Below are positions 5,475-11,962 of a stretch of 17,969 nucleotides of DNA, one piece after another. Numbering within the stretch: position 1 is the first letter of the stretch; each line of letters begins with the position of its first letter. The notes under the pieces are model-generated. The model did no database searches. It worked only from the letters and a program-made list of their open reading frames with translations, and had not been told where the DNA came from. The stretch comes from RGIG3009 sp045653425 (GTDB taxonomy: Bacteria > Bacillota > Clostridia > Oscillospirales > Acutalibacteraceae), in contig JAZOLU010000001.1 of the NCBI GenBank assembly GCA_045653425.1, positions 1-17,969 of the forward strand, in the 5' to 3' direction. Made by a program: the position numbers and the translations under genes.

Positions 5475-7835
5475 TTAATCGCGGTATTCCTCAATGATAT
5501 ACGTCTCGTAAATGTCGCCCTCTTGAATATCGGTGAATTTTTCCAAACCGATACCACATTCGTACCCCTGCGCCACTTCGCGCTGGTCGTCCTTAAAGCG
5601 TTTGAGCGATATCATTTTGTCGTCCCCAATGATGATGCCGTCACGCACGATGCGCAACAAGTCGTTACGGTAGACCTTGCCGTCCAGCACGTAGCAACCC
5701 GCCACCAAGCCGACGTTGGTGATGCGGTATACCTGACGCACTTCCGCACGGCCGTGCAGTACCTCGCGTGTTTTGGGAGCGAGCATACCTTTCATAGCGG
5801 ATTCAATTTCGTCCAGGCAGTCGTAAATAATGCGGTACATACGCATATCCACACCCGCTTGCTCGGCGGCAACCTGCGCCAGCGGGTCGGGACGGACGTT
5901 AAAGCCCACAATAATGGCACCCGACGCTTGCGCCAGCATAACGTCGCTTTCGCTTACCGCGCCCACGGCACCGTGAATAACGCGCACGCGCACTTCCTCG
6001 TTGCTGAGTTTTTCCAGCGATTGCCGCAACGCTTCCACCGAACCTTGCACGTCGCCCTTGACAATAACAGGCAGTTCCTTGCGGTCGTTTTCTTGCATTT
6101 GGGCAAACAGGTTATCCAGCGTAACCTTTTGGTATTGCTTAAATACTTCCTCTTTGGCGGACTGCTTGCGCTGCTCCACCAATTCGCGTGCCAAGCGTTC
6201 ATCGCTCACGGCGTTAAATTCGTCGCCCGCAGTGGGTACTTCCGAAAGACCCATAATTTCTACCGGAACCGACGGGCCGGCTTTGTTGACCTTGCGGCCG
6301 CAGTCGTCCGTCATAGCGCGGACACGACCAACGGCCGAACCCGCTACCACAATATCGCCCGCGTTGAGCGTGCCGTTTTGCACCAGCAGGGTGGCAATGG
6401 GGCCGCGGCCCTTATCCAGCCGCGCTTCAATAACCACACCCTTGGCGGCACGGGCGGGGTTGGCTTTGAGTTCGCGCATTTCCGCTACCAGCAACACCGA
6501 TTCCAGCAATTGGTCCATACCTTGGCCGGTGAGTGCCGAGACCGGTACGCAAATGACATCGCCGCCCCATTCTTCCGGTACCAGTTCGTATTCCGTGAGT
6601 TGTTGGAGAATTTTATCCGGATTGGCGGTGGGTTTATCCATTTTGTTAATGGCAACAATGATGGACACGTTGGCGGCTTTGGCGTGGTTGATGGCTTCAA
6701 TGGTTTGGGGCATAATGCCGTCGTCCGCTGCCACCACCAAAATGGCAATGTCCGTGGCCTGCGCGCCGCGGGCACGCATAGCGGTGAACGCCGCGTGACC
6801 GGGGGTGTCCAAAAACGTGATGGATTGCCCGTTCACCTGCGTGCGGTACGCGCCGATGTGCTGGGTGATGCCGCCCGCTTCGCCCGTGGTAACGTTGGTT
6901 TTGCGAATGGCGTCCAAAATGGAGGTTTTGCCGTGGTCTACGTGACCCATTACCACCACAACCGGGTCGCGTTGTTCCAGTTCGTCGTCCTCGTCTTCGT
7001 GGTCGTCAATAATGCGTTCCTCAATGGTGACCACCACTTCACGCTCTACCTTGGCGTGGAATTCCTCCGCCACCAAAAAGGCGGTATCAAAGTCAATTTC
7101 CTCGTTGGCGGTAACCATCATACCCAGTCCCATCAACTTTTTAATGACTTCCGCCACCGTGGCTTTTAAGCGCAGTGCCAGTTCCGTGACGGTGATGGTC
7201 TCGCCCACCGTGATGGTCATTTGCTTCTTTTGACGCTCCATTTGAATACGCTTTAAGCGTTCCGCCTCGGTTTCGCGGCGGCGCTGGGGCTTTTTGTATT
7301 GCTGGGATTTTTGGTTAATTTTTTGCTTTTTAACGGCACCGCCGTCCCCCCATACGCGGTTGGAGGTTTGCGCCATTACGTCAAACCGTTCGTCGTATTT
7401 ATTGCCCACGTTGGTTTGCACCGTGCGGGTATCCACCGTGCGGCGCTCAATGGGGCCGCGGGTTTGCGGCGGGTTCTTCTTTTTCTTGGGCACTTGGTTG
7501 GGAACCAAATTGCCTGCGGCGGGTGTAGCGGGCGTTTCTGCCTTTTGCGCCGCCGGTGCGGGTTGCTCCGGTTGTGCCGGTGCGGCGAGTTCGGCTGCCT
7601 TTTTTTCGGCCGCGGCCGCTTCGCGGCGGCTGTCTGCCTCGGCAAAATAGTCGTCCAAATTCTCGCGATTGTATTTTTGAGTGAGGTAGTCAAAGACAAT
7701 GTCCAGTTCTTCCTCTTGCAGCGCCGTCGCACTCTTTTTGGGCGTTTCCGAGAACCGACCAAGCAGGGCAATAATCTCCTTGGCCTGTACGCCGAAATCC
7801 TTAGCGACTTCGCTGACACGGTATTTAATCATCAT
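5475..7835 (-). CDS. infB: translation initiation factor IF-2 (complete)
   Basis: The product has 786 residues, normal for Bacillota IF2. It is a GTPase that positions fMet-tRNA on the 30S subunit and promotes subunit joining. An IF2_N helix domain (about 1-55) is followed by an Ala/Pro/Gln/Lys-rich disordered linker (75-205), a second IF2_N domain (about 207-260) and the G domain with GHVDHGKT (297-304), DTPGH (343-347) and NKMD (397-400). Domains II to IV run to the C-terminus. Two ATGs stand in tandem (7835 and 7832). AGGAGG eight to ten bases upstream serves either, and I use the first. The start overlaps the L7Ae-like stop by 11 bases. The last 120 residues are the ones matched by the fragment at the left edge of the window. 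Confidence 0.98.
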   Translation of the reverse strand: MMIKYRVSEVAKDFGVQAKEIIALLGRFSETPKKSATALQEEELDIVFDYLTQKYNRENLDDYFAEADSRREAAAAEKKAAELAAPAQPEQPAPAAQKAETPATPAAGNLVPNQVPKKKKNPPQTRGPIERRTVDTRTVQTNVGNKYDERFDVMAQTSNRVWGDGGAVKKQKINQKSQQYKKPQRRRETEAERLKRIQMERQKKQMTITVGETITVTELALRLKATVAEVIKKLMGLGMMVTANEEIDFDTAFLVAEEFHAKVEREVVVTIEERIIDDHEDEDDELEQRDPVVVVMGHVDHGKTSILDAIRKTNVTTGEAGGITQHIGAYRTQVNGQSITFLDTPGHAAFTAMRARGAQATDIAILVVAADDGIMPQTIEAINHAKAANVSIIVAINKMDKPTANPDKILQQLTEYELVPEEWGGDVICVPVSALTGQGMDQLLESVLLVAEMRELKANPARAAKGVVIEARLDKGRGPIATLLVQNGTLNAGDIVVAGSAVGRVRAMTDDCGRKVNKAGPSVPVEIMGLSEVPTAGDEFNAVSDERLARELVEQRKQSAKEEVFKQYQKVTLDNLFAQMQENDRKELPVIVKGDVQGSVEALRQSLEKLSNEEVRVRVIHGAVGAVSESDVMLAQASGAIIVGFNVRPDPLAQVAAEQAGVDMRMYRIIYDCLDEIESAMKGMLAPKTREVLHGRAEVRQVYRITNVGLVAGCYVLDGKVYRNDLLRIVRDGIIIGDDKMISLKRFKDDQREVAQGYECGIGLEKFTDIQEGDIYETYIIEEYRD

Positions 7836-8151
7836 AGCGGGATTCCTCCTCTTGCGTTAGTAAGGGGCGCAACGCCCGAATAAAGCCGATATCGGTGGTG
7901 GCGAGCACCGCCACCGGACGGGATGAGCCCACCGCGTGGGCAATGGCATCCTTCCCCAGCGGGACACGGTAAATGGGGTGCCTGGCCGCGGCAAACCGCA
8001 ACTGCCGTGCGGTGCGCGGTGATGCATCCGCCGCGAGCATAAGCAACACTTGCGGTGCGCCGCACAGTGCCGTTGTAGCATCAAACCCCGTGGTGAGACG
8101 CCCGCAACGGCGGCACATACCCAACAGACCGGTAAGTTTATCCGTTGCCAT
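7825..8151 (-). CDS. L7Ae-family ribosomal protein-like (YlxQ / RplGA type)
   Basis: The product has 108 residues from the ATG at 8151. It sits between rnpM and infB, exactly where Bacillota carry the YlxQ L7Ae/L30e/S12e/Gadd45-family protein, which binds kink-turn RNA. Visible family features are the opening KLTGLLGMCRRCGRLTTGFD, the alternating strand VLLMLAADASPRTARQL, and the PLGKDAIAHAVG helix start (GxxxLGxAxG-like). The frame is open upstream to 8205, but those residues overlap rnpM and do not resemble the family. The ATG at 8151 overlaps the rnpM stop by 14 bases. The RNA partner is not known from sequence. Confidence 0.88.
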   Translation of the reverse strand: MATDKLTGLLGMCRRCGRLTTGFDATTALCGAPQVLLMLAADASPRTARQLRFAAARHPIYRVPLGKDAIAHAVGSSRPVAVLATTDIGFIRALRPLLTQEEESRYDD

Positions 8152-8416
8152 TCGTTTGCAACGCCTCCAATTCGGCATACACTTCGTCCGGAATGCGGCA
8201 GGCAAACGCCTTTTCCAGCCGGCGCGCCTTGCGTGCCGCCGCCAAACAAGCCACGTCGTTTATGCACACGTAAGCACCGCGTCCCGCCTGTTTGCCGGTA
8301 TGGTCTACCAACAAGTCGCCGGTGGGGGTTTTTACCACCCGCACCATTTCTTTTTTCGGTTTCATTTGGCCGCAACCCGTACATTTGCGGAGCGGCGTGC
8401 GTTTTACAGGTGCCAT
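8138..8416 (-). CDS. rnpM: YlxR/RnpM family RNA-binding protein (RNase P modulator)
   Basis: The product has 92 residues, a small basic protein. The family signature is clear: PLRKCTGCGQMKPKKEMVRVV (8-28, Cys12 and Cys15) and GRGAYVC (45-51), followed by the helix CLAAARKARRLEKAF. In B. subtilis the family member binds RNase P RNA and modulates its activity; older work called it a DUF448 protein with possible regulatory roles. The four cysteines (12, 15, 51, 57) could bind a metal, though many family members lack them. It lies 33 bases after nusA with a GGGAGGG ribosome binding site, in the expected operon position. Confidence 0.93.
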   Translation of the reverse strand: MAPVKRTPLRKCTGCGQMKPKKEMVRVVKTPTGDLLVDHTGKQAGRGAYVCINDVACLAAARKARRLEKAFACRIPDEVYAELEALQTNGNG

Positions 8417-8449
8417 ACGGCAACCCTCCCCAGACCAGTGTTGTTAAAA

Positions 8450-9529
8450 TCAGCCCTCTTCGGCCGTGTCACTTTCTTCCCCGAAAAAGCCGCTTTCGGG
8501 ACGTATATCAATTTTCCAGCCCGTGAGCCGTGCCGCCAAACGCGCGTTTTGACCCTTGTTGCCAATGGCAAGCGACAACTGCGCATCCGGCACCTTAACG
8601 TGGCACGCTTTGGCACCGTCCGGGTCCACTTCCACGCTTACCACTTTGGCGGGAGCCAAGGCGGCGGCAATAAACGCTTCCGGCTGTTCGCTGTATTCAA
8701 TAATATCAATCTTTTCGCCGCCGAGTTCTTCCACAATCTCGGCCACGCGGGTGCCTTTGGCACCGATACACGCGCCCACGGCATCCACGTTTTCGTCGTG
8801 CGCGAGTACCGCCATCTTTGTGCGGGAGCCCGCCTCACGCGAGACGGCTTTGATTTCTACCGTGCCGTCAAAAATTTCGGGTACTTGCATTTCAAACAAA
8901 CGCTTGACCAAGCCCGGATGGGTGCGGGAAATGAGCATACGCGGGCCTTTTTCCCCGTCTTTTACGTCCACAACGTATACTTTAACGTGCATACCCTCGC
9001 GCAGTTGTTCGTCCCCCACCTGCTCGGTTTTGGGTAAAATGGCTTCCACCTTGCCAATTTCCACCGTGGCGGAGCCGGTGCGCGGGTCTACCCGCGTGAC
9101 CAGCGCCGTTACCAGTTCCTGGTTGTGGCGCTGCAATTCCAAGTAGCGTTGGCCACGCTCTGCTTCGCGAATGCCTTGGCGGATAACGTGTTTTGCCGTT
9201 TGTGCCGCAATGCGCCCAAACTGGCGGGTTTCCAGTTTGATTTCTACCGTGTCACCCACCTTGGCGTTGGGTTGGTAGCGCACCGCTTCCTCCGGTAAAA
9301 ATTCTTCGTCCGGATTTTCCACTTCCTCCACCACGCGCTTGAACAGCGATACCGCAAATTCGCCGGTGGTCGGGTCCATTTTTACCAGAATGTTCTCTTC
9401 CCCGCCGTAATCTTTTTTTACAGCCAGCACAATGGCCGCTTGGATTTTTTCCAGCAAGTAGGCACCGTCAATGCCCTTTTCCTTTTCCAGCAGGCGCAGT
9501 GCCTCAAAAAATTCCGCGTTTCCAGTCAT
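8450..9529 (-). CDS. nusA: transcription termination/antitermination factor NusA
   Basis: The product has 359 residues, close to B. subtilis NusA. It binds RNA polymerase and nascent RNA to modulate pausing, intrinsic termination and antitermination. Domain order: N-terminal polymerase-binding domain (1 to about 130, with FFEALRLLEKEKGI), S1 domain (about 135-200), KH1 with IGAKG (255-259) and KH2 with IGNKGQNARLAARL (322-335). There is no acidic-repeat C-terminal extension of the E. coli kind, as expected for Bacillota. The ATG at 9529 is six bases after the rimP stop, and its GGAGG lies inside rimP, so translation is probably coupled. Confidence 0.98.
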   Translation of the reverse strand: MTGNAEFFEALRLLEKEKGIDGAYLLEKIQAAIVLAVKKDYGGEENILVKMDPTTGEFAVSLFKRVVEEVENPDEEFLPEEAVRYQPNAKVGDTVEIKLETRQFGRIAAQTAKHVIRQGIREAERGQRYLELQRHNQELVTALVTRVDPRTGSATVEIGKVEAILPKTEQVGDEQLREGMHVKVYVVDVKDGEKGPRMLISRTHPGLVKRLFEMQVPEIFDGTVEIKAVSREAGSRTKMAVLAHDENVDAVGACIGAKGTRVAEIVEELGGEKIDIIEYSEQPEAFIAAALAPAKVVSVEVDPDGAKACHVKVPDAQLSLAIGNKGQNARLAARLTGWKIDIRPESGFFGEESDTAEEG

Positions 9530-9535
9530 GTCGTG

Positions 9536-10048
9536 TCATTCCTCCGTTATACTATCTTTATCCCACTCATCCACTGCACGCACCGTTGCAATGTCCTTGC
9601 GGGAAAACTGCCGTTGTTCGCCATTTGCCGTTTCCAGCGTGAGGGTGCTGTCGTCACACGCAATTAGGGTGCCCACCCATTCCCGCACGCCGTTTTCCAA
9701 CGGGCGGTAACATTTGACCGTGACCGCACAACCCGCAAACGCGGTGAAATGCTCCGGTCGGGTGAGTTCGCGTTCAATGCCGGGGGACATAACCTCCAAA
9801 CAATACGATTGGGCAATGGGGTCTGCCTCGTCCAGCACCGGGTTGAGTGCGTGGGTGAGTGCCACGCAGTCGTCAATGCTCACACCACCGTCTTTGTCGA
9901 TAACCACGCGCAAGAACCAATCCGCTCCCTCTTTGACAAAGCGGACGTCCCACAGCGTGAGACCCAACGGCTCTGCCAGCGGGGCGGCCAGTTCCCGACA
10001 CACGGCGGCAATGCCGGCTGCGCCGGCGGTTTTTTTGTGTTGTGCCAT
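9536..10048 (-). CDS. rimP: ribosome maturation factor RimP
   Basis: The product has 170 residues, normal for RimP, which acts early in 30S assembly with S12 and the central pseudoknot. Diagnostic stretches are LGLTLWDVRFVKEGADWFLRVVIDKDGGVSIDDCVALTHALNPVLDE (the conserved L.R..ID.....DC......) and YCLEVMSPGIERELTRPEHF (conserved EVSSPGxxRPL-like). The C-terminal SH3-like domain starts at about 95. The ATG at 10048 has AAAGGAG (10062-10056) seven bases upstream. It is the first gene of the operon and is preceded by a good promoter and a structured leader. Confidence 0.96.
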   Translation of the reverse strand: MAQHKKTAGAAGIAAVCRELAAPLAEPLGLTLWDVRFVKEGADWFLRVVIDKDGGVSIDDCVALTHALNPVLDEADPIAQSYCLEVMSPGIERELTRPEHFTAFAGCAVTVKCYRPLENGVREWVGTLIACDDSTLTLETANGEQRQFSRKDIATVRAVDEWDKDSITEE

Positions 10049-10078
10049 ACCATTTCTCCTTTGTGTGACAACAAATGG

Positions 10079-10104
10079 AAAGGAGCGGGTTGCCCCACTC
10101 CTTT
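10079..10104 (-). promoter_or_regulatory. rimP leader hairpin with duplicate Shine-Dalgarno and anti-Shine-Dalgarno
   Basis: In the minus-strand RNA an 11-bp stem (AAAGGAGUGGG with CCCGCUCCUUU, one U-G pair) is capped by a GCAA tetraloop of the GNRA type. The 5' arm begins with AAAGGAG, identical to the real rimP ribosome binding site at 10062-10056. The 3' arm ends in CUCCUUU, which can pair equally with either copy. A further CCAUUU/AAAUGG pairing (10078-10073 with 10055-10050) could enclose the real site. The arrangement could control rimP translation or act as an attenuator; this is inference. Confidence 0.6.
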
Positions 10105-10128
10105 ACTACCATACTATCATCGTTTGTT

Positions 10129-10157
10129 AGTATAACACATCTTTCCAAAAAATGCAA
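10129..10157 (-). promoter_or_regulatory. promoter of the rimP-nusA-infB operon
   Basis: On the minus strand TTGCAT (10157-10152) and TATACT (10134-10129) are 17 bases apart, with a TG extended -10 (TGTTATACT). Start of transcription is expected near 10122, giving a leader of about 75 bases. The -35 lies inside the palindrome that follows rhaB. Confidence 0.88.
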
Positions 10158-10166
10158 GCATTTTTT
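10147..10166 (-). terminator. weak terminator of the rhamnulokinase gene, overlapping the rimP promoter
   Basis: A perfect 9-bp inverted repeat, AAAAAATGC (10147-10155) with GCATTTTTT (10158-10166), lies 12 bases beyond the rhaB stop and supplies its own T-run. Only three G-C pairs support it, so read-through into the nusA operon is possible. Confidence 0.5.
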
Positions 10167-10177
10167 TGGGAGGTGCG

Positions 10178-11578
10178 TTACTGCACGGGTTTTACCGCAA
10201 AGGAACGGGCTATCGCCTCGCGCCCTTCAAAAAGCGAGGTGAATTCCCCGCCCGCCAACATTTGTACCAGCAGGTTGCCCAGCGCCGTTGCCTCAATGGG
10301 GCCGGCGTACACCGCTTTGCCGGTGGCGGCAGCGGTGAGTTCGTTTAAATACCCGTCTTGGCAACCGCCGCCCACAATGTGCAAGCGGCTGTACGTTCTG
10401 CCGGTTACCTGCTCCATTTCGCGCACGGCTTTACCGTAACACCTCGCCAAACTGAGGTAAATGACTTTGCATACCTCGCCCACCGTTTGCGGCACGGCTT
10501 GCCCCGTTTCGCCGCACAATGCTTTGACCGCCTCTATCATACTGGCGGGGGCTAAAAACCGCATATCGTTGACATCCACCACCGAGCCGATGTCAGCGGC
10601 GCGCGCCATATCGGACAGTTCGCCAAAGCCGTATTCGTCGTTCAGTTCCCGCTTGACGGACTGCAACATCCACAAGCCCATAATGTTTTTGAGGTAACGG
10701 AAACGGTAGTCCACGCCGCCTTCGTTGGTAAAATTAAGCGCACGGCTCTCCTCGCTGCAATCGGGGCTCATTCGCTCCACGCCCAGCAGCGACCACGTGC
10801 CGGAACTGATGTACAGGAAATCGTCGTCGTTGGCGGGGACTGCCGCCACCGCGGAGGCGGTGTCGTGCGTGGCGGGCAACACCACGTTGCAGGTAAAGCC
10901 CACCTCTGCCGCTATCTCCGGCGTGAGCGCGCCCACCGTATCCCCCGGCATACCCAGCGTGCCGAATAAACGGCGCGGGAAACCCAGTTTGTCCAGCAAG
11001 GCGCCGTCCCAGTCCTTAGCGGCGGCATTTACCAAGTTGGTGGTGGTGGCAAGCGTATATTCATTGAGTGCCACGCCGGTAAGCCGATAGTGGAAGTAGG
11101 CGGGAATCATTAACAACTGCGCCGCTTGTTCCAGCAGTTCCGGTTGCTCCCGCTTTATGCTCATTAACTGGTACACGGTGTTGTACATCGCCTTTTGAAT
11201 ACCGGTGGCGGCGTACAATTCCTGTTCCGGTACGCGGGCATACACCAATTCGTCCATACCTTGCGTGCGGCTGTCGCGGTACGCCACTGTGTCGCCCAGC
11301 ACCTGCCCCGCGGCATCCAGCAACACAAAGTCCACGCCCCACGTGTCAATACCCATGGACTGCGGAATCTTGCCCAGCGCGGCGCACTGTTTCATACCCT
11401 CCACAATGCCGGTAAACAAGCACTCGGTGTCCCAACACAGGTGGCCGTTTTTCTCCACCAAACCGTTTTTAAAACGGTGCACTTCTTCCAGCACCACGGT
11501 GCCGTTTTCCACGTGTGCCAAAATGTGACGGCCGCTGGACGCGCCAATGTCCACGGCGAGATAATAGGTGTAACTCAT
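10178..11578 (-). CDS. rhaB: rhamnulokinase-like FGGY carbohydrate kinase
   Basis: The product has 466 residues (E. coli RhaB has 489). RhaB phosphorylates L-rhamnulose at O1 with ATP. FGGY-family landmarks are LAVDIGASSGR (7-17, first phosphate motif), GIDTWGVDF (76-84), LPATHDTASAVAAVP (234-248, catalytic Asp239), SSGTWSLLG (258-266) and HIVGGGCQDGYLNELTAAATG (400-420, adenosine motif). The GASSGR and NEGG signatures favour rhamnulokinase over xylulokinase or glycerol kinase, but substrate cannot be proved. The ATG at 11578 has AAGGAG upstream; the frame continues to 11671 across its promoter. No rhaA, rhaD, transporter or regulator lies in the window, so the gene stands alone with its own promoter. 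Confidence 0.88.
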   Translation of the reverse strand: MSYTYYLAVDIGASSGRHILAHVENGTVVLEEVHRFKNGLVEKNGHLCWDTECLFTGIVEGMKQCAALGKIPQSMGIDTWGVDFVLLDAAGQVLGDTVAYRDSRTQGMDELVYARVPEQELYAATGIQKAMYNTVYQLMSIKREQPELLEQAAQLLMIPAYFHYRLTGVALNEYTLATTTNLVNAAAKDWDGALLDKLGFPRRLFGTLGMPGDTVGALTPEIAAEVGFTCNVVLPATHDTASAVAAVPANDDDFLYISSGTWSLLGVERMSPDCSEESRALNFTNEGGVDYRFRYLKNIMGLWMLQSVKRELNDEYGFGELSDMARAADIGSVVDVNDMRFLAPASMIEAVKALCGETGQAVPQTVGEVCKVIYLSLARCYGKAVREMEQVTGRTYSRLHIVGGGCQDGYLNELTAAATGKAVYAGPIEATALGNLLVQMLAGGEFTSLFEGREAIARSFAVKPVQ

Positions 11579-11638
11579 TATTCTTCTCCTTTCGGGTAAG
11601 GACTGCTTGTACCAAGTGGCAACACAAAAGCCAAAGGC

Positions 11639-11669
11639 GGTATATACTATGCTCTGTTGGCAGTATACC
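11639..11669 (-). promoter_or_regulatory. rhaB promoter with possible operator
   Basis: On the minus strand an extended -10 TGGTATACT (11670-11662) stands about 84 bases before the start codon. The -35 (TGGAAT at 17 bases) is poor, as expected for a promoter relying on the TG motif or an activator. An imperfect inverted repeat, GGTATATACT (11639-11648) with AGTATACC (11662-11669), covers the start region and could bind a regulator. Confidence 0.5.
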
Positions 11670-11702
11670 ATACATTTATAAATAATTCCACCGTTTTAAT
11701 GT

Positions 11703-11873
11703 TTACTCTTCCTTGTGGAAAAAAGAAACCAAAAAGACAACCATCCCAACGCCACTTACTACCATGCCTGCAACAGCAAGACCACCGTTAGTCCCAAACA
11801 TATTTGTCAGATGCAACGAATTGCCAAAACATATCATCGCTATGCCAAGTAGCATCGTCTTAAATGATTTCAT
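11703..11873 (-). CDS. 56-residue two-helix membrane protein of unknown function
   Basis: I do not recognise this small protein. It opens with MKSFKTMLLGIAMICFG, has a first hydrophobic helix (about 6-17), a polar, Gly/Asn-containing turn (NMFGTNGG) and a longer helix (about 32-51, LAVAGMVVSGVGMVVFLVSFF), and ends in HKEE. The predicted form is a helical hairpin in the membrane. Start: ATG at 11873 with AAGGGG six bases upstream. A good promoter (TTGCGA, 17 bases, TATACT at 11934-11929) precedes it by about 55 bases, which supports it as a real gene. Its codons (many TTT, CTT, ATA and AGT) are more AT-rich than those of both neighbours. No terminator hairpin of any strength follows, so it may be co-transcribed with rhaB. 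Confidence 0.68.
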   Translation of the reverse strand: MKSFKTMLLGIAMICFGNSLHLTNMFGTNGGLAVAGMVVSGVGMVVFLVSFFHKEE

Positions 11874-11928
11874 ATAAATCCCCTTCGTTTATTTTTATGA
11901 GTTTGTGTAGCAAGAACTCCTTGGGTTT

Positions 11929-11957
11929 AGTATACCAAACCCTTTGCCGTTTCGCAA
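11929..11957 (-). promoter_or_regulatory. promoter of the 56-residue membrane protein
   Basis: On the minus strand TTGCGA (11957-11952) and TATACT (11934-11929) are 17 bases apart, with an extended TGG before the -10. The -10 is embedded in the palindrome GGGTTT-N8-AAACCC (11923-11942), a possible operator. The -35 lies in the hairpin that follows the methyltransferase gene. Confidence 0.78.
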
Positions 11958-11960
11958 GGG
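11940..11960 (-). terminator. weak terminator-like hairpin after the rRNA methyltransferase gene
   Basis: CCCTTTGC (11940-11947) pairs with GCAAGGG (11954-11960) with one bulged base, two bases after the stop. The minus-strand RNA continues UUUGGU, so it is only a weak intrinsic terminator. Confidence 0.4.
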
Positions 11961-11962
11961 GA

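Noticed and set aside
5523..7169. Long open frame (548 codons) on the + strand opposite infB
   Set aside because: It is the antisense of a certain IF2 gene. Its product is rich in His, Asn, Arg and Val with no domain, and it has no ribosome binding site. It results from GC-biased codon use in infB.
7973..9037. Open frame of 354 codons on the + strand opposite nusA and rnpM
   Set aside because: It is antisense to NusA with its clear S1 and KH domains. The product has no family resemblance.
10101..10122. Tiny upstream frame ATG ATA GTA TGG TAG in the rimP leader
   Set aside because: It has no ribosome binding site and sits almost at the predicted transcript start. It is too short to judge as a leader peptide.
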